Source of the DNA: Pseudomonas benzenivorans
Lineage (GTDB): Bacteria > Pseudomonadota > Gammaproteobacteria > Pseudomonadales > Pseudomonadaceae
NCBI RefSeq assembly: GCF_024397895.1
Contig: NZ_CP073346.1
Span: 4,278,001 to 4,342,000 of the forward strand
DNA length: 64,000 nt
Direction: 5' to 3'
Below the pieces are notes generated by a model. It did not search any database. It had not been told where the DNA came from and saw nothing but the letters and a program-made list of their open reading frames with translations. A program made the position numbers and the translations under genes. Below are positions 1-9,300 of this stretch, piece by piece (position 1 is the stretch's first letter; each line of letters opens with the position of its first letter).

Positions 1-884
1 AGGCTGCGGGTCAGTGAATCGCCGGCCTTGGCGCCCTGTGGCTCCGGGTTCCAGGCTTCGGACAGGCTCAGCGCGCGGGCGGGCAACCAGGGGGCGCCGC
101 TCGGGTAGCTGTCCGGTTTGGCCCGGACCTTTAGGGGAATCTGCGGCGAGCGAACCCGGGTCACCTTGCCCGGGCGCGGGCCGAACGGCTGGTAGTCGTC
201 ACTGCTGGAGCGCTCGACCAGGGTCGCGCTGAACACCTGCGAGGGAATGGTCAGGTCGCCGCTGCGCTGGGGGAAGATCGCGTAGCGCAGCTCGATCACG
301 CCGTGGCGGATGCCGTTGATGTCCTTCTCGTAGGTGCGCGGCTTGCCCAGCGCCTCGACACGGGCCTCGGGCATTTCCAGGGGGGTCAGGCTGCTGTCGT
401 CGTACAGCGAAACGGAGTGATAGATGCGCAGGGTCAGTACGCTCTGCGCCTGCACGTAGACGCTTTCCTGATCCAGGCTGGCGTCGATGAACACCGGGGC
501 CATGCGGCCGCCGCTCGCTTCGGCGGCGGACTTCTGCACATGCAGGGTGATCGGCTGGCTGTGCATTTCGCCCAGGCGCAACGGCGGTATCACCACGTAA
601 CCATTTTGCTTGGGTTGCAGGGTGATGACCCAGCGGGTCGTGGCCTGGGACTTCCCGTCGAGCGTGGTCAGGCGGTTGACCTGGCGGGTGCCGAGGACCT
701 CGAAGAGTTTCTCCAGGGGCGCCAGTTCGGGTTTGCCGAACAGGGTGATGTCGCTCGATTCGAGGGTCAGCTCGACGGTTTCGCCGTCGCTCAGGCGCGT
801 GCGGTCGACGCTGGCGCTCAAGCCCTGGGCGCTGGCCTGGAGGGTCAGCAGGGCGAGAAGCAGGGTACAGAGCAAGCGGGTCAT
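1..884 (-). CDS. BatD-like protein (BatD/DUF3999-type aerotolerance operon), C-terminus outside window
   Basis: Translating the minus strand from the ATG at 884 gives an open frame to the left edge with no stop, about 294 codons. It opens with a signal peptide (residues 1-19, MTRLLCTLLLALLTLQASA) followed by a beta-rich region with LSASVDRTRLSDGETVELTL, the usual start of BatD/oxygen-tolerance proteins, which are periplasmic domains anchored by a C-terminal membrane helix. The start codon overlaps the stop of the upstream gene as ATGA (881-884), so it is translationally coupled and last in the visible operon. Bat proteins are linked to envelope stress or oxygen tolerance in other bacteria, but the biochemical role is unclear. 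Identity is confident from context and sequence; the C-terminal half is not visible. Confidence 0.85.
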   Translation of the reverse strand, partial: MTRLLCTLLLALLTLQASAQGLSASVDRTRLSDGETVELTLESSDITLFGKPELAPLEKLFEVLGTRQVNRLTTLDGKSQATTRWVITLQPKQNGYVVIPPLRLGEMHSQPITLHVQKSAAEASGGRMAPVFIDASLDQESVYVQAQSVLTLRIYHSVSLYDDSSLTPLEMPEARVEALGKPRTYEKDINGIRHGVIELRYAIFPQRSGDLTIPSQVFSATLVERSSSDDYQPFGPRPGKVTRVRSPQIPLKVRAKPDSYPSGAPWLPARALSLSEAWNPEPQGAKAGDSLTRS

Positions 885-2611
885 CGAGTGGATTCCTGGC
901 GTTGTTGCTGTTGATACCAGAATTTTCGCCTGAGCAGTTCCGCCGGGTCGTCCGGAATCTGTCGCAGCCATTGCTCCAGGGCCTGGCGCCGCTCGCCATC
1001 GAGGGGCTCGGCGGCGGCGAGCTGTTCTTCGCCGTCGGCCTGCTGGCCGGGCTCCTCCGGGGTCGGCGTTTCGCCTTCGCCCGGCTGCGGCGGTTGCTCG
1101 TCCTGGCCCGGTTGACCGGGGGGCGGACTGTCCGAGTCCTGGTCAGGCGTACTGTTCTGCGGCTGTTCGGAGGGCGCCTGGTTCGCCTGCTGCGGCTCGC
1201 TGCTCGGCTGTTCGGCGGGGGCTTGCCGGGGGGGCTGTTGCAGCAGTTGTTCGACCAGCGCCTTGTTCTTCTGTGCCTGGAGCAAGTCTGGCTGCAGCTC
1301 CAGGGCCTGGCTGTAGGCCTCTATCGCGGCCTCCAGTTCGTTGCTGTGGGCCAGGGCGTTGCCGCGATTGTAATGGGCCGCGGCACTATCGCCCTCGGCG
1401 AAGCGCTCGGCGGCGGCCGCGTAGTCGCCGGCCTGGTACAGGGCCAGGCCCTGCCATTGCGGGTCTTCGAAGTGCTTGGCGGCTTCGCCCGGGCGCTGGG
1501 CCTCCAGCAGGCGCTGGCCCTGCTGGTCGGGGCGCAGCCAGAGATCGTCCAGGGATGCGGCGAAGCCGGGCTGGGGCAGGCTCAGCAACATCAGTGGCAG
1601 GCAGAACAACCAGCCACGGCGTCCGGCGCAGGCCGCCAGCAGCAGCAGCGGCAGCAGCAGCCAGTAGCCCTGGTCAGACCAGGCGTGCAGGGGGGTGGGA
1701 TCGCCGTCGCTGCGCAGCTGCTGCGGACGCTCGAGCAGGCCGAGGCTGCGCAGGTCTCGGTCGTTCAGGCTGACCCGCTGATAGCGTCCGCCGACATCCT
1801 GGGCCAGGCGGTTGAGGCTGGCGTTGTCCAGGCGCGGGATGAGGATCGCGCCCTGGCGATCCTTGAGGAAGCTGCCGTCCTCCTGAACGATGGGCGCGCC
1901 CTGGGGGGTACCGATGCCGAGTATGTGCAGGCGCTCGCGGCGGTCGTCGAGGGCGTCGCGGATGCCACGACGCTCCTGCTCATCCAGCGCACTGGCGATC
2001 AGCAGCAGGCGGCCCTGGCCCTGGCTGCCCTGGTCGAGCAGCTTCAGCGCCTTGGCCACGGCTCGATCGGCGCGTCGTCCCGGCTCGGGCATGATCGAGG
2101 GCTTGAGCGCCTCCAGCAGGTTGCGGCTGGTGGTCAGGTCGTCGGAGAGCGGCACCAGGGTGTGGGCGCTACCGGCGTAGACCACGATCGCGGTCTGCGC
2201 GTCACGGCGCGCCTCGAGCAGGTCGAGGACCTTGCGCCTGGCCTGCTCCAGGCGATTGGGCGCGGCGTCGCTGGCGAGCATCTCCGGGGTCAGTTCGAGC
2301 AGCACCACCAGCGGGTCGGCCGGTTTCAGCGTGCTCTGCTCCAGACGCTGCCAGCTGGGACCGAGCAGGGCGAGCAGGGCCAATAGCCAGGCCAGGCCCA
2401 GGGCGACCCAGGGTAGGCGGCTGGCCCGCCCTTTGCCGCCTCTGAGCAGGGCGGCGTGAAAAGCCGTGGGCAGCAGTTGGTGCCAGCGCCCCGCGCGTTT
2501 CTCGCGGTGCCAGAGCTTCCACAGCAGCCAGCACAGCAGCGGCGTCAGCAGCAGCCAGTAGGGGCGCAACCAGTGGGGCCACAGGGCGAACTCGATCACG
2601 AGCGTCTCCAC
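881..2611 (-). CDS. BatB-BatC type fusion: membrane VWA domain plus TPR protein
   Basis: 576 aa. Two N-terminal membrane helices (about 15-32 and 66-84) precede a von Willebrand A-like domain (about 95-310), then a helix near 320-350, a TPR region (about 375-440) with AAAHYNRGNALAHSNELEAA, and a long Gln/Pro/Glu-rich tail ending in a basic-aromatic segment. This matches the fusion of BatB (VWA) and BatC (TPR) seen in Pseudomonas operons. The MIDAS motif expected as DxSxS reads LELTPEM (about 106-112), so metal binding of the usual type is doubtful, unlike the neighbouring BatA. The gene overlaps BatA by 16 bases and BatD by 4. It probably forms an inner-membrane complex with both, with the TPR part acting as scaffold. 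Confidence 0.85.
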   Translation of the reverse strand: METLVIEFALWPHWLRPYWLLLTPLLCWLLWKLWHREKRAGRWHQLLPTAFHAALLRGGKGRASRLPWVALGLAWLLALLALLGPSWQRLEQSTLKPADPLVVLLELTPEMLASDAAPNRLEQARRKVLDLLEARRDAQTAIVVYAGSAHTLVPLSDDLTTSRNLLEALKPSIMPEPGRRADRAVAKALKLLDQGSQGQGRLLLIASALDEQERRGIRDALDDRRERLHILGIGTPQGAPIVQEDGSFLKDRQGAILIPRLDNASLNRLAQDVGGRYQRVSLNDRDLRSLGLLERPQQLRSDGDPTPLHAWSDQGYWLLLPLLLLAACAGRRGWLFCLPLMLLSLPQPGFAASLDDLWLRPDQQGQRLLEAQRPGEAAKHFEDPQWQGLALYQAGDYAAAAERFAEGDSAAAHYNRGNALAHSNELEAAIEAYSQALELQPDLLQAQKNKALVEQLLQQPPRQAPAEQPSSEPQQANQAPSEQPQNSTPDQDSDSPPPGQPGQDEQPPQPGEGETPTPEEPGQQADGEEQLAAAEPLDGERRQALEQWLRQIPDDPAELLRRKFWYQQQQRQESTR

Positions 2612-3627
2612 CAGTTGGGCCGCGGGGGGCGCTGCAGCTGGAACCGCCGATAGGGCCCGTGCTCGGCGAGTACCAGCAGCAGGCTGAGCAGCAGGGCGAC
2701 GCCCAGCGGCCAGGGGTAGAGCGCCAATGCCGGGCGGGCCAGGGTCGGTTGCTGGCTCACCGGCTCCAGGCGGTCGAGGCTGGCCTCGATGTGCCGCAGG
2801 TCATCGCCGTTGCGGGCGCGGAAGTATTCACCGCCGGTGGCTTCGGCGATGGCGTGCAGGGTGGGTTCATCCAGGTCCAGGCCCGGATTCAGGCCGAACA
2901 AACCGAGCACTCCGCCTTGTTGCGGGTCGGCGCCGATGCCGATCGGATAGATCTTCACGCCTTCCTCGGCGGCCAGGCCCGCGGCGGTGATCGGCTCTAT
3001 CTCGCCGCCGGTATTGGCCCCGTCGGTGATCAGCACCAGCACCCGGCTGTCGCCCGGGCGCTGGCGCAGGCGCTTGACCGCCAGGCCGATGGCGTCGCCG
3101 ATGGCGGTGTTCTTGCCGGCGATGCCGATCGGCGCTTCCTCCAGCCAGGTGCGCACGGTGCGGCGGTCGAAGGTCAGCGGCGCGTGCAGGTAGGCCTGAC
3201 TGCCGAACAGGATCAGGCCGACCCTATCGCCGCGGCGGTCCTCGATGAAATCGCCGAGCAGCTGTTTGACCAGGGTCAGGCGACTGACCTCCTCGTCTTC
3301 CCAGCGCATGTCGGCATAGTCCATGGAACCCGACACATCCACCGCCAGCAGCAGGTCGCGGCCGCTGGCCGGCAGCGGCAGCGGCTCGCCCACCCACTCC
3401 GGGCGCGCGGCGGCGGTGAGCAGCAGCAGCCACAACAGGGCGAACGGCGCCTGCTGGCGCCAGGCCGGCAGGCGCGCGCGGGCGCGGCGACCGGCGAGGG
3501 CTTCGAGTTCGTCGAGAAAGCTGACCCTGAGCGCCGCCTCGCCGCTGTCCGCCGCCGGCAGGATCAGGCGCATCAGCCAGGGCAGGGGCGCGAGCAGGAA
3601 CAGCCAGGGCCAGACGAACTCAAACAT
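2596..3627 (-). CDS. BatA-like membrane VWA domain protein
   Basis: 343 aa when started at the ATG at 3627 (MFEFVWPWLFLLAPLPW); a longer in-frame start at 3708 would run through the upstream DUF4381 gene and lacks the membrane N-terminus. Layout: N-terminal helix 5-24, second helix 60-74, VWA domain from about 90 to 290, C-terminal helix about 306-325. The MIDAS motif DVSGS is intact at 97-101 and a second site TDGAN follows, so this one should bind a divalent metal. It overlaps the DUF4381 stop by 8 bases. Family knowledge places it in the inner membrane with the VWA domain in the periplasm, working with the MoxR ATPase. Confidence 0.88.
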   Translation of the reverse strand: MFEFVWPWLFLLAPLPWLMRLILPAADSGEAALRVSFLDELEALAGRRARARLPAWRQQAPFALLWLLLLTAAARPEWVGEPLPLPASGRDLLLAVDVSGSMDYADMRWEDEEVSRLTLVKQLLGDFIEDRRGDRVGLILFGSQAYLHAPLTFDRRTVRTWLEEAPIGIAGKNTAIGDAIGLAVKRLRQRPGDSRVLVLITDGANTGGEIEPITAAGLAAEEGVKIYPIGIGADPQQGGVLGLFGLNPGLDLDEPTLHAIAEATGGEYFRARNGDDLRHIEASLDRLEPVSQQPTLARPALALYPWPLGVALLLSLLLVLAEHGPYRRFQLQRPPRPNWWRRS

Positions 3628-4111
3628 GCTTGCGAATCCAGGTGGCGACGGCCTGATTGAGCCCGTCGATGGCCTTGTCGTCGAGGATGCAGTGGGGGCG
3701 GTAGGCACCTTCGACCAGAATCATCCAGCGGGTCAGGCCGGCTGCGGGGCAGCGGTTGTCGAGGTAGGCCAGCCAGGCCCGACTGGTCAGGGTGTGGCTG
3801 TGGCTCTGCGGGTAGCGTTGCCGGCACAGGCGCTTGAGCAGGCCGTTGAGCTGCTGCAGCCAGGGCCCGGCTTCGACGCCGTAGTAGGGCTTGCTGAGCC
3901 GCTCCAGCTCGGCCAGGGCCGCCTGGCGCACGGGATCGAGCTGCTCGGCGTTCGCTGCCCCTTTCCTGCGCGGCAGCCACCTGAACAGCCGGACCAGGGC
4001 CCAGAGCAGCACCGGCAGGAGCAGGGCGAGCAGCCACCAGCCGGGCGCGGGCGGCCACCAGCCGATGGGCGCTGGCTCGATCAGCGGCTCGAGCTGGTCC
4101 AGCGGGTTCAC
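3620..4111 (-). CDS. DUF4381 family membrane protein of the MoxR-Bat operon
   Basis: 163 aa from a GTG start at 4111, chosen because GTGA overlaps the stop of the upstream DUF58 gene by 4 bases and gives the family N-terminus NPLDQLEPLIEPAPIGWWPP. A single membrane helix lies near residues 25-48, followed by a basic cytoplasmic stretch (RWLPRRKG) and a helical domain with LERLSKPYYG and LTSRAWLAYLD. A longer frame to 4447 exists, but its N-terminal 112 residues are an out-of-frame reading of the DUF58 gene. DUF4381 proteins occur almost only in MoxR/DUF58/VWA operons; their activity is unknown. Confidence 0.85.
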   Translation of the reverse strand: MNPLDQLEPLIEPAPIGWWPPAPGWWLLALLLPVLLWALVRLFRWLPRRKGAANAEQLDPVRQAALAELERLSKPYYGVEAGPWLQQLNGLLKRLCRQRYPQSHSHTLTSRAWLAYLDNRCPAAGLTRWMILVEGAYRPHCILDDKAIDGLNQAVATWIRKHV

Positions 4112-5049
4112 GATTGCTTCCTTGGCTGCTGCACATTGAGGTGGTTGCGCAGCTGCTCGACCATCTCGCCCTGGGTGCTGAGCGGCAGCAACGGCACGCT
4201 GAGCTTCTGCGCCAGGCGTTGCCAGCGGGCCCGGCGCGCTTCGCCCAGGGCGCGATAGGCCTGGCGCAGCCCGTCGTCGTAGGTGTCGAGCTCGAGCTCC
4301 GCGCCATGTTCGGCGAAGCGCAGCAGTCCGGCGGCAGGCAGGGCGTGGTCGAGCGGATCGGACAGTGGCAGCAGAAGCAGGTCGGTGTGGCGTGCCAGCA
4401 GCTGTAATTGCTGCTCGCTGCTGTCGTTCAGGGTGCGCTCGTCGCACAGCAGCACCACCAGGCTGCCGGGGCGCAGCACCTCGCGGGCACGGCGCAGCGC
4501 CAGACCGAGGTCATCGCGGCGCGGCTGCAGCTCAGTGTGCAGCGCCTGGTTGGCCTGGGCCAGGCGGTTGAGCAGCTGAAGCAGGCTCTGTTTGCTGCGC
4601 CGCGGCTTGATTTCGTGTTGCTCGTGGTCGCCGAACACCAGGCCGCCGATGCGATCGTTATTGCCCAGGGCGGCCCAGCCGATCAGGCTGGCAGCCTGGG
4701 CGGCCAGCACCGACTTGAACACCAGGCCGGAGCCGAAGAACAGCCGCTGGCTCTGCTCGACCAACAGATAGATGGGCCGTTCGCGCTCCTCGTGGAACAG
4801 CTTGGTGTGCGGCTCCTGGGTGCGTGCGGTCACCCGCCAGTCGATGGTGCGCACGTCATCCCCGGCCTGGTACACGCGCACCTGGTCGAAGTCCACGCCG
4901 CGTCCGCGCAGTTTGGAGTGATGCAGGCCGATCAGCGGGCTGCGTCGCGCTGGCGTGGAGAACAGCTGCACTTCACGTACGCGGTGACGCATCTCGATCA
5001 GCTCGGCGAGATTGACCCGCACGCCAGGTTGCGTCGGCAGGGCGTGCAT
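4108..5049 (-). CDS. DUF58 domain protein of the MoxR-Bat operon
   Basis: 313 aa from the ATG at 5049 (MHALPTQPGVRVNLAELIEMR), 5 bases downstream of the moxR stop; longer in-frame starts would lie inside moxR. The DUF58 signature GDDVRTIDWRVTART is at 63-77. A VWA-like fold follows: PIYLLVEQSQ sits where the first VWA strand would be and lacks a classic MIDAS. DUF58 proteins are typical partners of MoxR AAA+ ATPases, possibly as clients or adaptors. There is no membrane helix, so it should be cytoplasmic. Confidence 0.88.
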   Translation of the reverse strand: MHALPTQPGVRVNLAELIEMRHRVREVQLFSTPARRSPLIGLHHSKLRGRGVDFDQVRVYQAGDDVRTIDWRVTARTQEPHTKLFHEERERPIYLLVEQSQRLFFGSGLVFKSVLAAQAASLIGWAALGNNDRIGGLVFGDHEQHEIKPRRSKQSLLQLLNRLAQANQALHTELQPRRDDLGLALRRAREVLRPGSLVVLLCDERTLNDSSEQQLQLLARHTDLLLLPLSDPLDHALPAAGLLRFAEHGAELELDTYDDGLRQAYRALGEARRARWQRLAQKLSVPLLPLSTQGEMVEQLRNHLNVQQPRKQS

Positions 5050-5054
5050 GGGGC

Positions 5055-6017
5055 TCAAGCGACGGCGACCACATCGAGAATGCGCTGCACCACGCGATCC
5101 TGGTCGACGCCGGCGGCTTCCGCCTCGAACGACAGGATGATGCGGTGGCGCAGCACGTCGAACAGCACCGCCTGGATGTCTTCCGGGCTGACGAAGTCGC
5201 GCCCGGCCAGCCAGGCGTGGGCCCGCGCGCAGCGATCCAGGGCGATGGTGCCGCGCGGGCTGGCGCCGTAGGCGATCCACTCGGCCAGCTCCAGGTCGTA
5301 CTTGGCCGGGGTGCGCGAGGCCATCACCAATTGCACCAGGTACTCCTCCACGGCATCGGCCATGTACAGGCCGAGAATCTCGCGGCGGGCGACGAAGATC
5401 GCCTGCTGGCTGACCCGCTGCTCCGGTTTCGACTCGCCGTGCAGCGCCTCGCCGCGCGCCTGCAGGAGAATCTTGCGCTCCACCGCGGCGTCCGGAAAGC
5501 CGATGCGCACGTGCATCAGGAAGCGGTCGAGCTGGGCTTCCGGCAGCGGGTAGGTGCCTTCCTGCTCGATCGGGTTCTGCGTGGCCATGACCAGGAACAG
5601 TGGCGACAGCTCGTAGGTACTGCGGCCCACGCTGACCTGGCGCTCGGCCATGGCCTCGAGCAGCGCCGACTGGACCTTGGCCGGGGCACGGTTGATTTCA
5701 TCGGCCAGCACCAGGTTGTGGAAGATCGGCCCCTGCTGGAAGGCGAAGCTGCCGGTTTCCGGGCGATAGATCTCGGTGCCGGTGATGTCGGCGGGCAAAA
5801 GGTCGGGGGTGAACTGGATGCGGTGGAACTCGGCCTCGATGCCTTCGGCCAGCTCCTTGATCGCCTTGGTCTTGGCCAGGCCCGGAGCACCTTCGACCAA
5901 CATGTGGCCGTCGGCCAGCAAGGCGATCAGCAGGCGTTCGATGAGCTTTTCCTGGCCAAGGATCTGGCTCGAAAGAAAGTGTCGCAGGGCGACGAGCGCT
6001 TCACGGTGTTCCATCAT
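5055..6017 (-). CDS. MoxR-family AAA+ ATPase
   Basis: 320 aa. Walker A GAPGLAKTK at 43-51 and Walker B LVLADEINRAP with DE at 106-107; sensor region FLVMATQNPIEQEGTYPLPEAQ; the C-terminal lid domain ends in VAVA. This is the MRP/MoxR type. Two adjacent ATGs (6017 and 6014) are possible starts; GAG lies a few bases upstream. It is first in a six-gene operon with spacing from +5 to -16 bases. MoxR ATPases act as chaperones that insert cofactors or assemble VWA-containing complexes; here the likely clients are the BatA/BatB proteins encoded downstream. Confidence 0.92.
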   Translation of the reverse strand: MMEHREALVALRHFLSSQILGQEKLIERLLIALLADGHMLVEGAPGLAKTKAIKELAEGIEAEFHRIQFTPDLLPADITGTEIYRPETGSFAFQQGPIFHNLVLADEINRAPAKVQSALLEAMAERQVSVGRSTYELSPLFLVMATQNPIEQEGTYPLPEAQLDRFLMHVRIGFPDAAVERKILLQARGEALHGESKPEQRVSQQAIFVARREILGLYMADAVEEYLVQLVMASRTPAKYDLELAEWIAYGASPRGTIALDRCARAHAWLAGRDFVSPEDIQAVLFDVLRHRIILSFEAEAAGVDQDRVVQRILDVVAVA

Positions 6018-6383
6018 CGGGCTCTTTGCTGGAGGGGGCGCGTCGTGCCGGACGCGGCGGCGGCCTAGACTTTAATGCATTTGCCGCGGTGGCGGCTATG
6101 CGCGGCTCGGCATCCCCGCTCGGGCAGTGCGGCGCGCCTAGGCTTTTGCGTTCCGGGGGCAGCCGTGAAAGAAAATGTCGCAGCGCCAGAAGCGCTGTGG
6201 GGGCCTGCCTCGTTAAGCTCGTCGGGCAAATGTGACCAGTAAGTCTTGGCCCTGGCCCGCGTTCTGAAGTCGCCCGGTCGGGGTACAGGCCGCTTCATGA
6301 ACTAACGTTGAACTACAACGGTGCGGCGTCAGTCACTGTCCACGACTGCCCCAGTTGAATCACGAGCCAAACGGAGCACAACC
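6018..6383. other. divergent intergenic region moxR / gdhB
   Basis: About 366 bp separating the moxR operon (leftward) from gdhB (rightward), so both promoters must lie here. I see no convincing protein gene: the short open frames are GC-rich, arginine-rich and not family-like. No clear -35/-10 pair, RNA gene or strong hairpin was recognised. Confidence 0.5.
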
Positions 6384-9300
6384 ATGGCGTTCTTCACGGC
6401 TGCCAGCAAAGCCGACTTCCAGCAACAACTGCAAGCGGCCTTGGCGCAGCACGTCAGCGAGCAAGCCCTGCCTCAGATCAGTCTGTTCGCCGAGCGATTC
6501 TTCGGCATCATTTCTCTCGAGGAACTCACCGAGCGGCGTCTCTCCGACCTGGTCGGCTGCACGCTGTCGGCCTGGCGCCTGCTGTCGCATTTCGAACCCG
6601 GGCACACCGAGGTGCGGGTGTTCAACCCGGACTACGAGCGCCACGGCTGGCAGTCGACCCATACCGCTGTGGAAGTCCTGCACCGCGACCAGCCCTTCCT
6701 GGTCGACTCGGTGCGCATGGAGCTGAATCGCCGTGGCTACAGTATCCATACCCTGCAGAACAGCGTGCTCAACGTGCGCCGCAATGCCGCTGGCGAGCTG
6801 CTCGAGCTGCTGCCCAAGAGCGGCCAGGCCGACGACATGCAGCTCGACGCGCTGATGTACCTGGAGATCGATCGTTGCGCCACCCAGGCCGAGCTGCGCA
6901 CCCTGGAAGCGGCGTTGCAGGAGGTGCTCGGCGACGTGCGCCTGGCGGTCGCCGACTTCGAGCCGATGAAGGCCAAGGCCCATGAACTGCTGGCCTGGCT
7001 GGACAAGGCCAAGCTCAAGGCCGATGCCAGTGAGGTGGATGAGGTCAAGGTGTACCTCACCTGGCTGCTGGACAACCATTTCACCTTCCTCGGCTACGAG
7101 GAGTTCTCTGTCGTCGATGAAGCCGGCGGCGGCGCCATCCTGTACGACGAGAAGTCCCTGCTGGGCCTGTCCAAGAGCCTGCGCGGCGGGCTGAAGAGCG
7201 ACGAACTGCATATCGAGCCGGAAGCGGTCAGCTACCTGCGCGAGCCGCTGCTGCTGTCCTTCGCCAAGGCCTCGCAGACCAGTCGCGTGCACCGTCCGGC
7301 CTATCCGGATTTCGTCTCCATCCGCGAGCTGAACAACAAGGGCCAGGTGGTCAAGGAGTGCCGCTTCATGGGCCTCTACACCTCCTCGGTGTACGCCGTC
7401 AGCGTCAATCGCATTCCCTATATCCGCCGCAAGGTCGACGAGATCATTCGCCGTTCCGGTTTCGACAGCAAGGGGCATCAGGGCAAGGAACTCGAGCAGG
7501 TGCTCGAGGTGCTGCCGCGCGACGACCTGTTCCAGACCCCGCTCGACGACCTGTTCAGCACCACCATGAGCATCGTGCAGATTCAGGAGCGCAACAAGCT
7601 GCGGGTGTTCGTGCGCAAGGATCCCTACGGGCGGTTCTATTACTGCCTGGCCTATGTGCCGCGGGACATCTATTCGACCGAGATCCGCCAGAAGATCCAG
7701 CAGGTGCTGATGGAGCGCCTGCAGGCCAGCGATTGCGAATTCTGGACCTTCTTCTCCGAGTCGGTGCTGGCGCGGGTGCAGTTCATTCTGCGGGTCGACC
7801 CCAAGAACAAGGTGCAGATCGATCCCCAGCGCCTCGAGCAGGAGGTGATCCAGGCCTGCCGCTCTTGGAAGGACGACTATGCCAGCCTGACCATCGAAAA
7901 CTTCGGCGAGGCCCAGGGCACCAATGTGCTGGCCGCCTTCCCCGGCGGCTTCCCGGCCGGTTACCGCGAGCGCTTCGCGCCGCACTCGGCGGTGGTGGAC
8001 ATGGAGCACCTGCTCGAGCTGAGCGAGCAGCGCCCGCTGGTGATGAGCTTCTACCGGCCCTTGACCCAGGGGCACCGGCAGCTGCACTGCAAGCTCTACC
8101 ATGCCGATACACCGCTGCCGTTGTCGGACGTGCTGCCGATTCTGGAGAACCTCGGCTTGCGCGTGCTGGGCGAGTTCCCCTTCCATATGCGCAACAGGGA
8201 CGGTCGCGAGTACTGGATTCACGACTTCTCCTTCACCCACGCCGAGGACCTGGACGTCAACGTCCAGGAACTCAATGACAACCTGCAGGAGGCCTTCGTC
8301 AGGATCAGTCAGGGCGCGGCGGAGAACGATGCGTTCAACCGTCTGGTGCTGGCCGCGGGGATGACCTGGCGCGACGTGGCCTTGCTGCGTGCCTATGCCC
8401 GCTACCTGAAGCAGATTCGCCTGGGCTTCGATCTCGGCTATATCGCCAGCACCCTGGTCAATCACGTGGACATCGCCCGTGAGCTGGTGCGCCTGTTCAA
8501 GACCCGCTTCTACCTGGCGCGCAAGCTCGGCGCCGAGGATCTGGAGGATAAGCAGCAGCGCCTCGAGCAGGCCATCGTCACCGCGTTGGACGGGGTCGCG
8601 GTGCTCAACGAAGACCGCATCCTGCGGCGCTACCTGGACCTGATCAAGGCCACCCTGCGCACCAACTACTACCAGCCGGATGGCAACGGCAAGCCCAAGG
8701 ACTACTTCAGCTTCAAGCTGAATCCGCGGGCGATCCCGGAGATGCCCAAGCCGGTCCCCAAGTACGAGATATTCGTCTACTCACCGCGGGTCGAGGGTGT
8801 GCACCTGCGTGGCGGCAAGGTGGCGCGCGGCGGCCTGCGCTGGTCGGATCGCGAGGAGGATTACCGCACCGAAGTGCTCGGCCTGGTCAAGGCCCAGCAG
8901 GTGAAGAACGCGGTGATCGTGCCGGTCGGCGCCAAGGGCGGCTTCATTCCACGGCGCCTGCCCCTGGGCGGCGGTCGTGACGAGATCCAGGCCGAGGCCA
9001 TCGCCTGCTACCGCATCTTCATCTCCGGCTTGCTCGACATTACCGACAACCTCAAGGAGGGCGCGGTGGTGCCGCCTGCTCAGGTGGTGCGTCACGACGA
9101 GGACGACCCCTATCTGGTGGTCGCCGCCGACAAGGGCACTGCGACCTTCTCCGACATCGCCAACGGCATCGCCGCCGACTACGGCTTCTGGCTCGGCGAC
9201 GCCTTCGCCTCCGGCGGCTCTGCCGGCTACGACCACAAGGGCATGGGCATCACCGCCAAGGGCGCCTGGGTCTCGGTGCAGCGGCACTTCCGCGAGCGCG

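Noticed and set aside
199..999. 266-codon minus-strand frame over the start of batD
   Set aside because: Another minus frame gives BatD with a signal peptide and an ATGA overlap; this one is Arg/Pro-rich noise.
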